Source of the DNA: Candidatus Altarchaeales archaeon
GTDB taxonomy: Archaea > Altiarchaeota > Altiarchaeia > IMC4 > QMZM01
Direction of reading: 5' to 3'
Length of the DNA: 17,174 nt
Assembly: GCA_003663175.1 (NCBI GenBank)
Contig: QMZM01000011.1
Span: forward strand, 1-17,174
This document shows positions 6,139-12,638 of this stretch, piece by piece. Under the pieces are notes generated by a model, which was not told where the DNA came from, ran no database searches, and was given only the letters and a program-made list of their open reading frames with translations. Every line of letters starts with the position of its first letter. Position 1 is the stretch's first letter. A program made the translations under genes and the position numbers.

Positions 6139-6540
6139 AAAGATAGTTTTAGATGCTTCCGTAGTTGTGAAATTATTTACTAAAGAGTATAAAGTGATAA
6201 GGCTCTTAAAATTCTGGACTCTTATTTAAAAGAGATGTTATGATTTTTTCTTCCAAAGTTGGTTGTATGGGAAGTACTGAATGCTCTAAAATATCATAAA
6301 TATTTTCCAAAACAAGAGATAGGAAAGGTCGGGATCATATTGCTCAGCTATGGATTTGAATTTTTTGAGTTGAGTGAAGAGTTAATTGAAAGGATGGTAA
6401 AACTTGCACTTGATCTGGATATAACAATTTATGATGCTTGTTATGTAGCATTGGCAGAAATCTTAGGATGTAAACTAATCACCGCAGACCGAAATTTGTT
6501 TAATAAGGTGAGAGGTGAAAAATTAATTGAGTTGCTTTAG
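6128..6540 (+). pseudogene. vapC: VapC-type PIN-domain toxin, frameshifted
   Basis: VapC toxins are PIN-domain ribonucleases. The frame opens at ATG 6128 with KIVLDASVVVKLF, which has the first PIN aspartate, but hits a stop at about 6228. The rest of the domain is in other frames up to TAG 6538-6540: VVWEVLNALKYH (glutamate), YDACYVALAE (aspartate) and ITADRNLF (aspartate). A normal protein of about 137 residues is restored by three small changes: a missing G near 6195, a missing A in the run at 6228-6231, and one extra T in the run at 6244-6249. All four acidic PIN residues survive, so the damage is recent or reflects sequencing error at two homopolymers. A TTG at 6259 could start only a headless product. 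Confidence 0.82.
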
Positions 6541-6542
6541 GA

Positions 6543-6550
6543 TTATAAAT
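6543..6550 (+). promoter_or_regulatory. TATA box of aroE
   Basis: TTATAAAT is centred about 26 bases before the aroE ATG at 6573, matching the TATA-to-start distance of leaderless archaeal genes. It follows the vapC stop directly. No Shine-Dalgarno precedes the ATG, which supports leaderless transcription. Confidence 0.6.
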
Positions 6551-6572
6551 TTACCATCTCTGATAATTTAAT

Positions 6573-7427
6573 ATGAACAGGATAATTGCTTTTGGAGTTA
6601 TTGGGCATCCGATTGAGCATTCATTATCGCCAGTGATGCATAACTCCGTATTCAAGCATCTGGGACTTGGATACGAGTATTTAAAATTTGATGTTCATCC
6701 AAAGGATTTGGGAAAATTTATAGAGAATTGCAAAGAGAATAACTTTATAGGTCTTAATGTTACAATTCCCCACAAAATTTCTGTTATAAGATTCCTCGAT
6801 AAAATTTCTGAGGAGGCGAGATTGATTAATGCTGTTAACACGATAAAATTTGAAGATAAGACCGCCATCGGCTTTAATACCGATGGCTTGGGCTGCGTTA
6901 GGGCATTATTGGAGTGGATTGAAGGGATTAAGGGGAAGAGGATTCTCGTCCTGGGGGCTGGAGGCGCTTCGAGAGCAATTTCATTCCAATTGGCAATTGA
7001 GGGGGCAGATCTGCTAATTTCAAATAGAACTTATGATAGGGCATTGACCCTGGGTAATGAAATTAGGGAAAAGGTGGGTAAGAGGGTGGAAATTGTTAAA
7101 TTTTCCCACGATGAGATGAAAAATTTCATAAATGATATAGATGTGTTGATAAATGCAACATCAGTTGGAATGTTTCCAAAGGTTGATGAAATTCCCATAC
7201 CAGAGGATTTATTGAAATTTTTAAACGAAGATGTGGTTGTGATGGACATAGTTTATAATCCCATTGAAACGAAATTGCTTAGAGAGGCTAAGGCTTTAGG
7301 ATTTAAAACCGTGGATGGTGTTGGCATGCTGGTCTATCAGGGAGCGGAATCCTTGAGAATTTGGCTTGATATTGAGGCGCCAATAGATTTGATGAGGAGG
7401 GTTGTGGTAAGGGAATTGGGAGGATGA
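6573..7427 (+). CDS. aroE: Shikimate 5-dehydrogenase
   Basis: The 284-residue protein reduces 3-dehydroshikimate to shikimate with NADPH, a step in aromatic amino acid synthesis. The substrate domain shows HSLSPVMHN (16-24), NVTIPHK with catalytic Lys68 (62-68) and FNTDG with the catalytic Asp104 (101-105). The NADP domain has GAGGAS (128-133) followed by SNRT, the usual NADP-binding NRT motif. VYNPIETKLL and DGVGMLVYQGAESLRIW complete the C-terminus. Length is normal. The stop overlaps the pus10 start by four bases (ATGA), so the two are co-translated. The preceding pathway enzyme, AroD, lies about 4.5 kb away on the opposite strand. Confidence 0.95.
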   Translation: MNRIIAFGVIGHPIEHSLSPVMHNSVFKHLGLGYEYLKFDVHPKDLGKFIENCKENNFIGLNVTIPHKISVIRFLDKISEEARLINAVNTIKFEDKTAIGFNTDGLGCVRALLEWIEGIKGKRILVLGAGGASRAISFQLAIEGADLLISNRTYDRALTLGNEIREKVGKRVEIVKFSHDEMKNFINDIDVLINATSVGMFPKVDEIPIPEDLLKFLNEDVVVMDIVYNPIETKLLREAKALGFKTVDGVGMLVYQGAESLRIWLDIEAPIDLMRRVVVRELGG

Positions 7428-8425
7428 CTCCAAATGGAGTTGGGGATTTAGTTGAAAAGATTTCGAGTGAGATAATTGAGGATATAATTGATAGAATTGA
7501 TGATTATGAATTTGACTCATTTCTGATAGGGGTAAGGAGTGATGATGAAAATATAAAGAATGAATTGAAGAGGAAATTAAAAAGATTTCTTCAAAAAATT
7601 ACGGGAAAGAGAATAGATTTTAATAATCCCGACATGACAATAATTGTAGATTTGGAAAGAAATTCCGTAGAACTCCATATAAGACCGCTCTACATCTACG
7701 GAAAATATAACAAATACAAGGAGATGCCCCAGACAAAATGGTTATGTAGGGCATGTAGAGGGGTCGGATGTGAGAGGTGCGAGTGGACTGGAAAGATGTA
7801 CGGGGAGAGTGTTGAGGAGAGAATTGGAGATGTCTTGATCGATCTCTTGGATGGCAAATCTACAAGTTTTCATGGTGCGGGAAGGGAGGACATTGATGCC
7901 CTCTGTACGGGATGGAGGGAATTTGTTATTGAAATTCATGAGCCGAGGATAAGGAGCATAGACCTGAAATCGGCAGAAAAGAGGATAAATGAGAAGAATA
8001 AAGGTATTATTGAAGTTAAGGACCTGAAATTTGTTGATAAAAATTTTGTGAGGGCATTGAAGGAGAAAAGGGTGAGCAAGATCTATGATGTTTTTATAAC
8101 TGCAGATAATCCAGGTCCGCTGAATTTGGACGAGGTAGAGACTGATAATGAAATTATAATCCTTCAGAAAACTCCGAAGAGGGTATTGCATAGAAGGGCT
8201 AACAGAATTAGAAAAAGAAGGGTTAAAATTCTAAGAATTGAAAAATTATACGGTAATAGATTATTTATGAGGATAATGGCTGAACATGGCACATATGTAA
8301 AGGAATTCGTATCTGGCGATGATGGAAGAACCAGACCATCATTGTCAGAAATTTTGAAAACCCCCATGCGAGTTGATAAATTGATTATCGTTGGATTTCA
8401 AGAATCCCGAGTCTTCTCAGAGTAA
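7424..8425 (+). CDS. pus10: tRNA pseudouridine(54/55) synthase Pus10
   Basis: This 333-residue protein is an archaeal Pus10, which makes pseudouridine 54 and 55 in the T arm of tRNA. A middle zinc-type motif holds Cys108, 111, 116 and 119, followed by TGKMYGESVEE. HGAGREDID (150-158) is the active-site block, in which the Asp of GRED is the expected nucleophile, and FVSGDDGRTRPS is near the C-terminus. Two features are unusual. The N-terminal C-x-x-C-LGR segment seen in many archaeal Pus10 proteins is missing, making the protein some 50 residues short. After GREDID the usual MLG-x-GRPF block reads LCTGWREF. The ATGA overlap with aroE supports the start. The 3' end overlaps larC by 28 bases, convergently. 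Confidence 0.88.
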   Translation: MTPNGVGDLVEKISSEIIEDIIDRIDDYEFDSFLIGVRSDDENIKNELKRKLKRFLQKITGKRIDFNNPDMTIIVDLERNSVELHIRPLYIYGKYNKYKEMPQTKWLCRACRGVGCERCEWTGKMYGESVEERIGDVLIDLLDGKSTSFHGAGREDIDALCTGWREFVIEIHEPRIRSIDLKSAEKRINEKNKGIIEVKDLKFVDKNFVRALKEKRVSKIYDVFITADNPGPLNLDEVETDNEIIILQKTPKRVLHRRANRIRKRRVKILRIEKLYGNRLFMRIMAEHGTYVKEFVSGDDGRTRPSLSEILKTPMRVDKLIIVGFQESRVFSE

Positions 8426-9471
8426 AACTCCTTCAATACATCTCTGTATTTAATTCCATACTTCTTTGCTATCCTCCTTACATCATCGAACTCTGGTTTT
8501 TCTCCATATCGAGATTTCTTTATACTTATTTTCTCCTCATTTCCATGAATTTTTATTTTTATCTCTCTAATTTCCCTATCCGCCTCAAATCTATAACTTA
8601 TTGGCAAAACTCTAACGCCAAGAGTTCCAGTCTCTTCCATTAAAATCCTTGAAAATTTCTCTGGATCATCTGTCAGAATTCTTATCAAGTGTCCCAATCT
8701 TCCCTTCTTCATTATCACTGGAACGACATGTATGTCAAGAGCGCCCTCATCCATAATTCTCTCCATTAGATATGAGATTATTTCTGGACTGCAATCATCC
8801 ACATTACTCTCCAGCAAGACCATTTCCCTCCCAAGAATTGCCCTCAGAACATTTGGTCTTTTTAAATCCATATTGCCAGCACCATACCCCTCCCTACCAA
8901 CTAACTCTACCTCCTTAAATTCAGTAACAATATTTGAAAGAATTGCAACTCCAGTCGGAGTTGTAATCTCTTTATCTGAGATAAATTTTATTGGTATAGA
9001 ATTTTTCCTTATTATCTCCAAAGTTGCTGGAGCCAATTTTCCCACAGAAACGACAGAACAATAGATTTCCTTATCTATTAATTTCAAATCCTCTAATGCA
9101 AGCGCTACCGCAACCGCATCGACAACACAATCTATTGCATCATGCAGATGAACCTCATTTATATCCTTATTATGGACTCTCGCCTCAGAAATTGCCAACT
9201 CTCTCAGGATATTCCTTGCAAGGATTTTTGTCTTTTCTGAGACATTTAAATCTTGAATTTCTCTATCTAAATCGATATATCTTCTCTTTCCCACTCTGAA
9301 TTTTGCATCGAATTTCTTTGCTTTGACGCCGAGTTTTTTTACATCTCTCACCGAGAGATCCGCCACTCCCGACAATTTTTCCCTAATCTTTTCAAAATCC
9401 GCCCCCAAGTCGATTAGTGCCGAAATCAACATATCCCCAGAAACCCCAGATGAACAGTCAAGGTAGAGCAT
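8398..9471 (-). CDS. larC: Nickel-pincer cofactor biosynthesis protein LarC
   Basis: LarC inserts nickel into the pyridinium-dithiocarboxylate mononucleotide to complete the nickel-pincer cofactor first found in lactate racemase. The 357-residue protein begins LYLDCSSGVSGDMLISALIDLG, the LarC signature, followed by VHLHDAIDCVVDAV, the histidine-rich metal site region, TTPTGVAIL and ESNVDDCSPEIISYLMERI. The C-terminal GRLGHLIRILTD and YGEKPEFDDVRRIAKKYGI also match. It is a single frame, unlike the frameshifted larC1/larC2 of Lactobacillus, and somewhat shorter than the usual 390-420 residues. Its end overlaps pus10. Its partner larB lies at 11250-11909; larE and larA are not in the window, so the enzyme using the cofactor is unknown. 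Confidence 0.92.
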   Translation of the reverse strand: MLYLDCSSGVSGDMLISALIDLGADFEKIREKLSGVADLSVRDVKKLGVKAKKFDAKFRVGKRRYIDLDREIQDLNVSEKTKILARNILRELAISEARVHNKDINEVHLHDAIDCVVDAVAVALALEDLKLIDKEIYCSVVSVGKLAPATLEIIRKNSIPIKFISDKEITTPTGVAILSNIVTEFKEVELVGREGYGAGNMDLKRPNVLRAILGREMVLLESNVDDCSPEIISYLMERIMDEGALDIHVVPVIMKKGRLGHLIRILTDDPEKFSRILMEETGTLGVRVLPISYRFEADREIREIKIKIHGNEEKISIKKSRYGEKPEFDDVRRIAKKYGIKYRDVLKEFYSEKTRDS

Positions 9472-9527
9472 GTTATATTATTGTAGTGAAACGGTAAATA
9501 TCTCCCAAGGTGGGACTTAGAACTACA

Positions 9528-9569
9528 AATTCTAATAATATTTAAATCATTAGAATTAAAATTTCTAAT
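9528..9569 (+). promoter_or_regulatory. TATA box inside an inverted repeat, putative operator
   Basis: AATTCTAAT (9528-9536) and ATTAGAATT (9549-9557) are exact complements. A third TTCTAAT follows at 9563-9569. The TATA box TATTTAAAT (9539-9547) lies in the spacer between the first two. A regulator bound to these half-sites would cover the TATA box and the expected transcription start at about 9570, so repression is the natural reading. The promoter would drive the SPFH gene; larC, starting at 9471 on the other strand, could also be affected. No regulator gene is present nearby. Confidence 0.6.
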
Positions 9570-9638
9570 ATGGAATTAATCTATCAACATAATCCGTGGT
9601 GGAGGGGAAGGGAGGATATAGTTATTAAAAAGGGGTGA
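9570..9638 (+). CDS. 22-codon ORF with NPWW motif, leader peptide or ATPase remnant
   Basis: An ATG lies 27 bases after the centre of the TATA box, exactly where a leaderless message would begin. It opens 22 codons ending at TGA 9636-9638, nine bases before the SPFH start. The peptide begins MELIYQHNPWWRG. IYxxNPWW is a common N-terminus of archaeal AAA-type ATPases, some with DUF4143 tails. So this may be the surviving 5' end of such a gene, with its promoter, now upstream of the SPFH gene. It could instead be a translated leader peptide. Whether it is expressed cannot be seen. Confidence 0.45.
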   Translation: MELIYQHNPWWRGREDIVIKKG

Positions 9639-9647
9639 TGGATTAAA

Positions 9648-10397
9648 ATGGTAGTTGAGATCCTTACTCCCATAGTAATACCTGCCTTGTTTTTCGTGGC
9701 GGCGGGTATTAGGCTGTTGTATCAATATGAGCGAGGTGTTGTCTTTACCTTGGGGAAATTTAGTCATGTTAAGGAACCGGGTCTGAGATGGATTATTCCA
9801 GTGATTCAATCGATGGTGAAGGTCGATATGCGGATTAAAACTGCTGACATTCCAAGACAAGAGGTTATTACAAAAGACAACATAACCATACTTGTAAATG
9901 CCGTGGTTTATTTCAGAGTTGTGAAGCCGGCCGATGCCATAATAAAGATTGAGGATTACGCATTTGCTGTCAGACAATATACGCAGGCTGCTTTGAGAGA
10001 TGTTATCGGCAACAGTGATTTGGACTTCGTTTTGACCGAAAGGGTAAAGATTGCAAACAGCATAAAGGAAATTGTAGATACTGAGACATCAGAGTGGGGC
10101 GTTGATATAGAATCCATAAAGATTCAGGAGATAGAACTTCCCGCAGAAATGAAGAGGGCAATAGCAAAGCAAGCCGAGGCTGAAAGAGTAAGGAGAGCCA
10201 TAATAATTGCATCTGAGGGTGAATTAAAGGCATCCGAGAATCTAAGGAAGGCTGCAGACAATCTATCTAAAAGTCCCGTATCTGTTCACCTAAGAACCTT
10301 ACAGACAATAAGGGATATAGCGGCTGATCCCTCAGAAAAGATCGTTTTGTTCTTACCCTCTGATTATGAAGAAATTGCTAAAAGAGTATTAAAGTAA
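9648..10397 (+). CDS. SPFH/stomatin-like membrane protein
   Basis: This 249-residue protein has one N-terminal hydrophobic helix (about residues 5-24) and then a full SPFH/band 7 domain. Marker blocks are YERGVVFTLGKF, PGLRWIIPVIQ, VDMRIKTADIPRQEVITKDN and VNAVVYFRV. A charged helical region, AIAKQAEAERVRRAIIIASEGELKASENL, follows, as in stomatins. Such proteins form large oligomers that scaffold membrane patches, often with an NfeD-type partner or protease. No NfeD gene is here. Instead a HUMPS-family enzyme gene follows after two bases, so the pair is probably one operon. AAAGGGGTGATGG before the ATG can act as ribosome binding site. It lies downstream of the operator-like repeats and the 22-codon ORF. 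Confidence 0.93.
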   Translation: MVVEILTPIVIPALFFVAAGIRLLYQYERGVVFTLGKFSHVKEPGLRWIIPVIQSMVKVDMRIKTADIPRQEVITKDNITILVNAVVYFRVVKPADAIIKIEDYAFAVRQYTQAALRDVIGNSDLDFVLTERVKIANSIKEIVDTETSEWGVDIESIKIQEIELPAEMKRAIAKQAEAERVRRAIIIASEGELKASENLRKAADNLSKSPVSVHLRTLQTIRDIAADPSEKIVLFLPSDYEEIAKRVLK

Positions 10398-10399
10398 GG

Positions 10400-11065
10400 A
10401 TGTTGGACCAAGATATAAGGTATTTGCAAATAGCGTTTAATGATGACCTGGAATCTGTAGAGAGGATACTCCCGACCATTCCCAAGAGTGATAGAATTTT
10501 GATAGAGGCGGGAACACCATTTATTAAGAGGGAGGGGTTCAATGGCATGAGAAGGATTTCAGAATTATGGGATGGCAAAATAGTTGCTGACCTAAAAACA
10601 TCTGATGGTGCATTGGGAGAGGTCGAACTGGCCTTTGATTCTGGCGCATCTGCAGCCACAGTTATCGGAAGTGCACCTATAGAAACAATTGATTTATTTA
10701 TTCGAAGGTGTGAGGAATTGGGCATAGAGTCAATGATAGATATGATAGGTGTAGATGATCCACTAAAGATATTGTTAAAATTAAAACGACCGCCAAGAGT
10801 CGTTGTTCTTCATAGGGGTAGAGACGAAGAAACAACAAGGGGCAAGGTCATAAAATATAAACACATAAATAGGATGAGAAGTAAATATGATGTTTTAATA
10901 TCTGCTGCGGGGGGAGTTGATTTAAGGGAAGCTAGAAGTGCAATATTTAATGGTGCAAATATAGTTGTTGTGAATATTGTATCTCCGTACAGCCCCTGGA
11001 GGGGAATCAAATCAAATGAAAATGTTGCAGAAATAGCAAAGGAGTTTTTGGCTACAATAAGGTGA
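10400..11065 (+). CDS. HUMPS-family protein, 3-hexulose-6-phosphate synthase/OMP decarboxylase-like
   Basis: This 221-residue single-domain TIM barrel belongs to the superfamily of hexulose-6-phosphate synthase and orotidine-5'-phosphate decarboxylase. LIEAGTPFIKREG (34-46) and VADLKTSDG (62-70) match hexulose-6-phosphate synthase. The latter keeps the D-x-K-x-x-D catalytic residues Asp64, Lys66 and Asp69. VVVLHRGRDEE and SAAGGVD also fit. The last phosphate-binding strand, normally VVGRAI, reads VVVNIVSPYSPWRGI, which may change the substrate. In archaea, HPS in reverse supplies ribulose-5-phosphate and formaldehyde. No Fae domain is fused and no isomerase is adjacent, so the exact reaction is uncertain. 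It is likely co-transcribed with the SPFH gene two bases upstream. Confidence 0.82.
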   Translation: MLDQDIRYLQIAFNDDLESVERILPTIPKSDRILIEAGTPFIKREGFNGMRRISELWDGKIVADLKTSDGALGEVELAFDSGASAATVIGSAPIETIDLFIRRCEELGIESMIDMIGVDDPLKILLKLKRPPRVVVLHRGRDEETTRGKVIKYKHINRMRSKYDVLISAAGGVDLREARSAIFNGANIVVVNIVSPYSPWRGIKSNENVAEIAKEFLATIR

Positions 11066-11080
11066 ATTTTTAGATTATAC

Positions 11081-11108
11081 GAATTCTTATACCCCTGGGG
11101 GTGAATTC
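11081..11108 (+). terminator. Stem-loop after the SPFH-HUMPS operon
   Basis: GAATTC (11081-11086) pairs with GAATTC (11103-11108), and ACCCC pairs with GGGGT around a two-base loop, with TTAT bulged on the left arm. It lies 16 bases past the HUMPS stop. No T-run follows it directly, so it may protect the 3' end of the message rather than terminate by itself. Confidence 0.45.
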
Positions 11109-11211
11109 TGGATAATGCCTTCTAAAAATTTATAATATGGCGTCAAGTTTTTCTTTGAGTATGAGAACGATATCACTTTTTTATGCTTAACTTGGGGTCG
11201 ATTTTACTTCA

Positions 11212-11232
11212 GTTTATTTTATCATTTTTTTT
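11212..11232 (+). terminator. T-rich tract, probable archaeal terminator
   Basis: GTTTATTTTATCA followed by eight T (11225-11232) lies between the plus-strand SPFH-HUMPS pair and the convergent larB. Runs of T without a stem are the usual archaeal termination signal. Its orientation fits the plus-strand transcript. Confidence 0.5.
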
Positions 11233-11249
11233 GAGCCCAAAATGATCTT

Positions 11250-11909
11250 TCACTTCCTCGATCTCAGGATCTTATAAGCAAAGACTGCTGCGCCATAGCC
11301 ATTGTCTATATTCATTACCGCAACAGGAGTGCAGGAATTCAGCATTGTAAACAAAGCGGTTCTTCCCTGTTGGGCAGTTCCATAGCCGATGGATGTTGGA
11401 ACTCCAATTACGGGGATGTTGGTCAGACCGGCAATTACAGATGGCAATGCTCCCTCCATCCCAGCAATTACAATCAATACCGAGCAATCCTTCATTTTTT
11501 CTAATGCTGGAAAAATTCTGTGTAAACCGGCAATTCCAACATCATATTCCGTAATTGTTTCACAACCCAATTCCCGAGCAATTTCTCTCGCCTCCTCCGC
11601 AACTGGAATGTCCGATGTTCCAGCAGTTAGAATGCCTATTTTTCCTATTTTCTCCACATTAAAATTTTTATCCTTGATTATAAGAACCTTGCCCCTTTCA
11701 TTATATTTTGAGATTAAATTTTCTTTATTGATGGAATTTAAGATTCGTTCTACTTTCTCTTTCTCAATTCTCGTGATTATCACCCTTCTTGAGTCGGAGA
11801 TAATTTTTTTTGAAATTTCAATTAAATCTTGGGTTGATTTTCCACTGCCAAAAACTATCTCCGGAATTCCGCACCTCTTCTCCCTTTCCTTGTCATGCTT
11901 TATGATCAT
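11250..11909 (-). CDS. larB: Nickel-pincer cofactor biosynthesis protein LarB (PurE-related)
   Basis: LarB carboxylates and hydrolyses nicotinic acid adenine dinucleotide, the first step toward the nickel-pincer cofactor. The protein starts DKEREKRCGIPEIVFGSGKS after a few residues. It contains TAGTSDIPVAEEA and YDVGIAGLHR, the PurE-like core. The C-terminus has GMEGALPSVIAGL, VPTSIGYGTAQQGRTALFTMLNSC and MNIDNGYGAA, all clear LarB signatures. At 219 residues it lacks some 25-30 residues found before REKR in many LarB proteins. The ATG overlaps the aroD stop by four bases (ATGA), so larB is translated coupled to aroD. larC is about 1.8 kb away on the same strand, separated by the SPFH-HUMPS pair. 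Confidence 0.93.
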   Translation of the reverse strand: MIIKHDKEREKRCGIPEIVFGSGKSTQDLIEISKKIISDSRRVIITRIEKEKVERILNSINKENLISKYNERGKVLIIKDKNFNVEKIGKIGILTAGTSDIPVAEEAREIARELGCETITEYDVGIAGLHRIFPALEKMKDCSVLIVIAGMEGALPSVIAGLTNIPVIGVPTSIGYGTAQQGRTALFTMLNSCTPVAVMNIDNGYGAAVFAYKILRSRK

Positions 11910-12592
11910 TTCAATATTCTCAGAATTTGTCTCAATTCATTAACAGTTAATTGTCCAGGAGCGGATTCCCTCCCTTTTTCAATAGACGCATAAGTAAGAT
12001 AAGAGCCAAGAATTGGCGCAAGAATTCTTGAGACCTTGCCGATCTCTCCCATCGAGACCGCAATTATTGGAATTCCAAATTTATTATCATTTTTCTTAAT
12101 AACTAATGCCCTCATTACCTCCAAGACATCCTCATAGTTCCTTGGCATGAATGCAACCTTTGCTATATCGGCACCTTCTCCCCTTTCCCTTTCTAGAATT
12201 TCGAGGATTTTATTGATCGGTGGCGTCCCATTGAAATCGTGATACGATAGTATAACTTTTTTATTATTTTCCCTTGCCCTCTCTATCAACCCGTCTCTAA
12301 GTCTCTTCTCGGTCATCAATTCTACTGTAATATATTCTGAAAAATCCAACGCCTTTAAAAGGATATTTATTCTCTTCTCATCACTTCCATCAAAATTTCC
12401 CCCCTCCCATCTCGGCATGCATGTCACTATTACCGGTTTCTCTATTTTCCCTATCTCCGAAATTTCATCAATATCTGAAACATAATCTAATCTCAACTCA
12501 ACTAAATCTGCATTTGATGAATTTGCAAGCCTTACCATATCTCCGAGTCTGTTCTCTGTTATTGAAGCGCAGATCATTTCAAAAACTTTCAA
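11906..12592 (-). CDS. aroD: 3-dehydroquinate dehydratase, type I
   Basis: The 228-residue enzyme dehydrates 3-dehydroquinate to 3-dehydroshikimate, the step before AroE. The substrate site shows ELRLDY with Glu32 and Arg34, SYHDF with catalytic His118, and DIAKVAF with the Schiff-base Lys145. SMGEIGKVSR and SAPGQ complete it. One position looks odd. The T-x-R-x-x-x-EGG motif of type I enzymes reads TCMPRWEGG, with Met where Arg is normal and an Arg two residues later. Length is normal. It is the first gene of an aroD-larB operon. The start is supported by a TATA box centred 23 bases upstream, shared with the divergent minD-like gene. Confidence 0.94.
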   Translation of the reverse strand: MKVFEMICASITENRLGDMVRLANSSNADLVELRLDYVSDIDEISEIGKIEKPVIVTCMPRWEGGNFDGSDEKRINILLKALDFSEYITVELMTEKRLRDGLIERARENNKKVILSYHDFNGTPPINKILEILERERGEGADIAKVAFMPRNYEDVLEVMRALVIKKNDNKFGIPIIAVSMGEIGKVSRILAPILGSYLTYASIEKGRESAPGQLTVNELRQILRILK

Positions 12593-12610
12593 AAAACTAT
12601 ATCATTTTTA

Positions 12611-12619
12611 TTTATAAAT
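12611..12619. promoter_or_regulatory. Palindromic TATA box shared by aroD and the minD-like gene
   Basis: TTTATAAAT reads ATTTATAAA on the other strand. Its centre (12615) is 24 bases before the plus-strand ATG (12639) and 23 before the minus-strand ATG (12592). Both genes lack a Shine-Dalgarno, so each may be a leaderless transcript driven by this single box. The whole intergenic region is 46 bases and holds no other good TATA candidate at the right distance. Confidence 0.6.
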
Positions 12620-12638
12620 TTAATAATTATTTATCATC

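Noticed and set aside
6259..6540. Stand-alone 93-residue PIN-like protein starting at TTG
   Set aside because: It lacks the first PIN aspartate, which is encoded upstream in another frame, so it is better read as part of a broken vapC.
9472..9527. Dedicated larC promoter
   Set aside because: GATATTTACC near 9495-9503 is at a plausible distance but is a poor TATA match, so I did not list it.
11389..11943. 184-codon plus-strand frame across larB
   Set aside because: It is the shadow of larB, whose LarB signatures are unmistakable on the minus strand.
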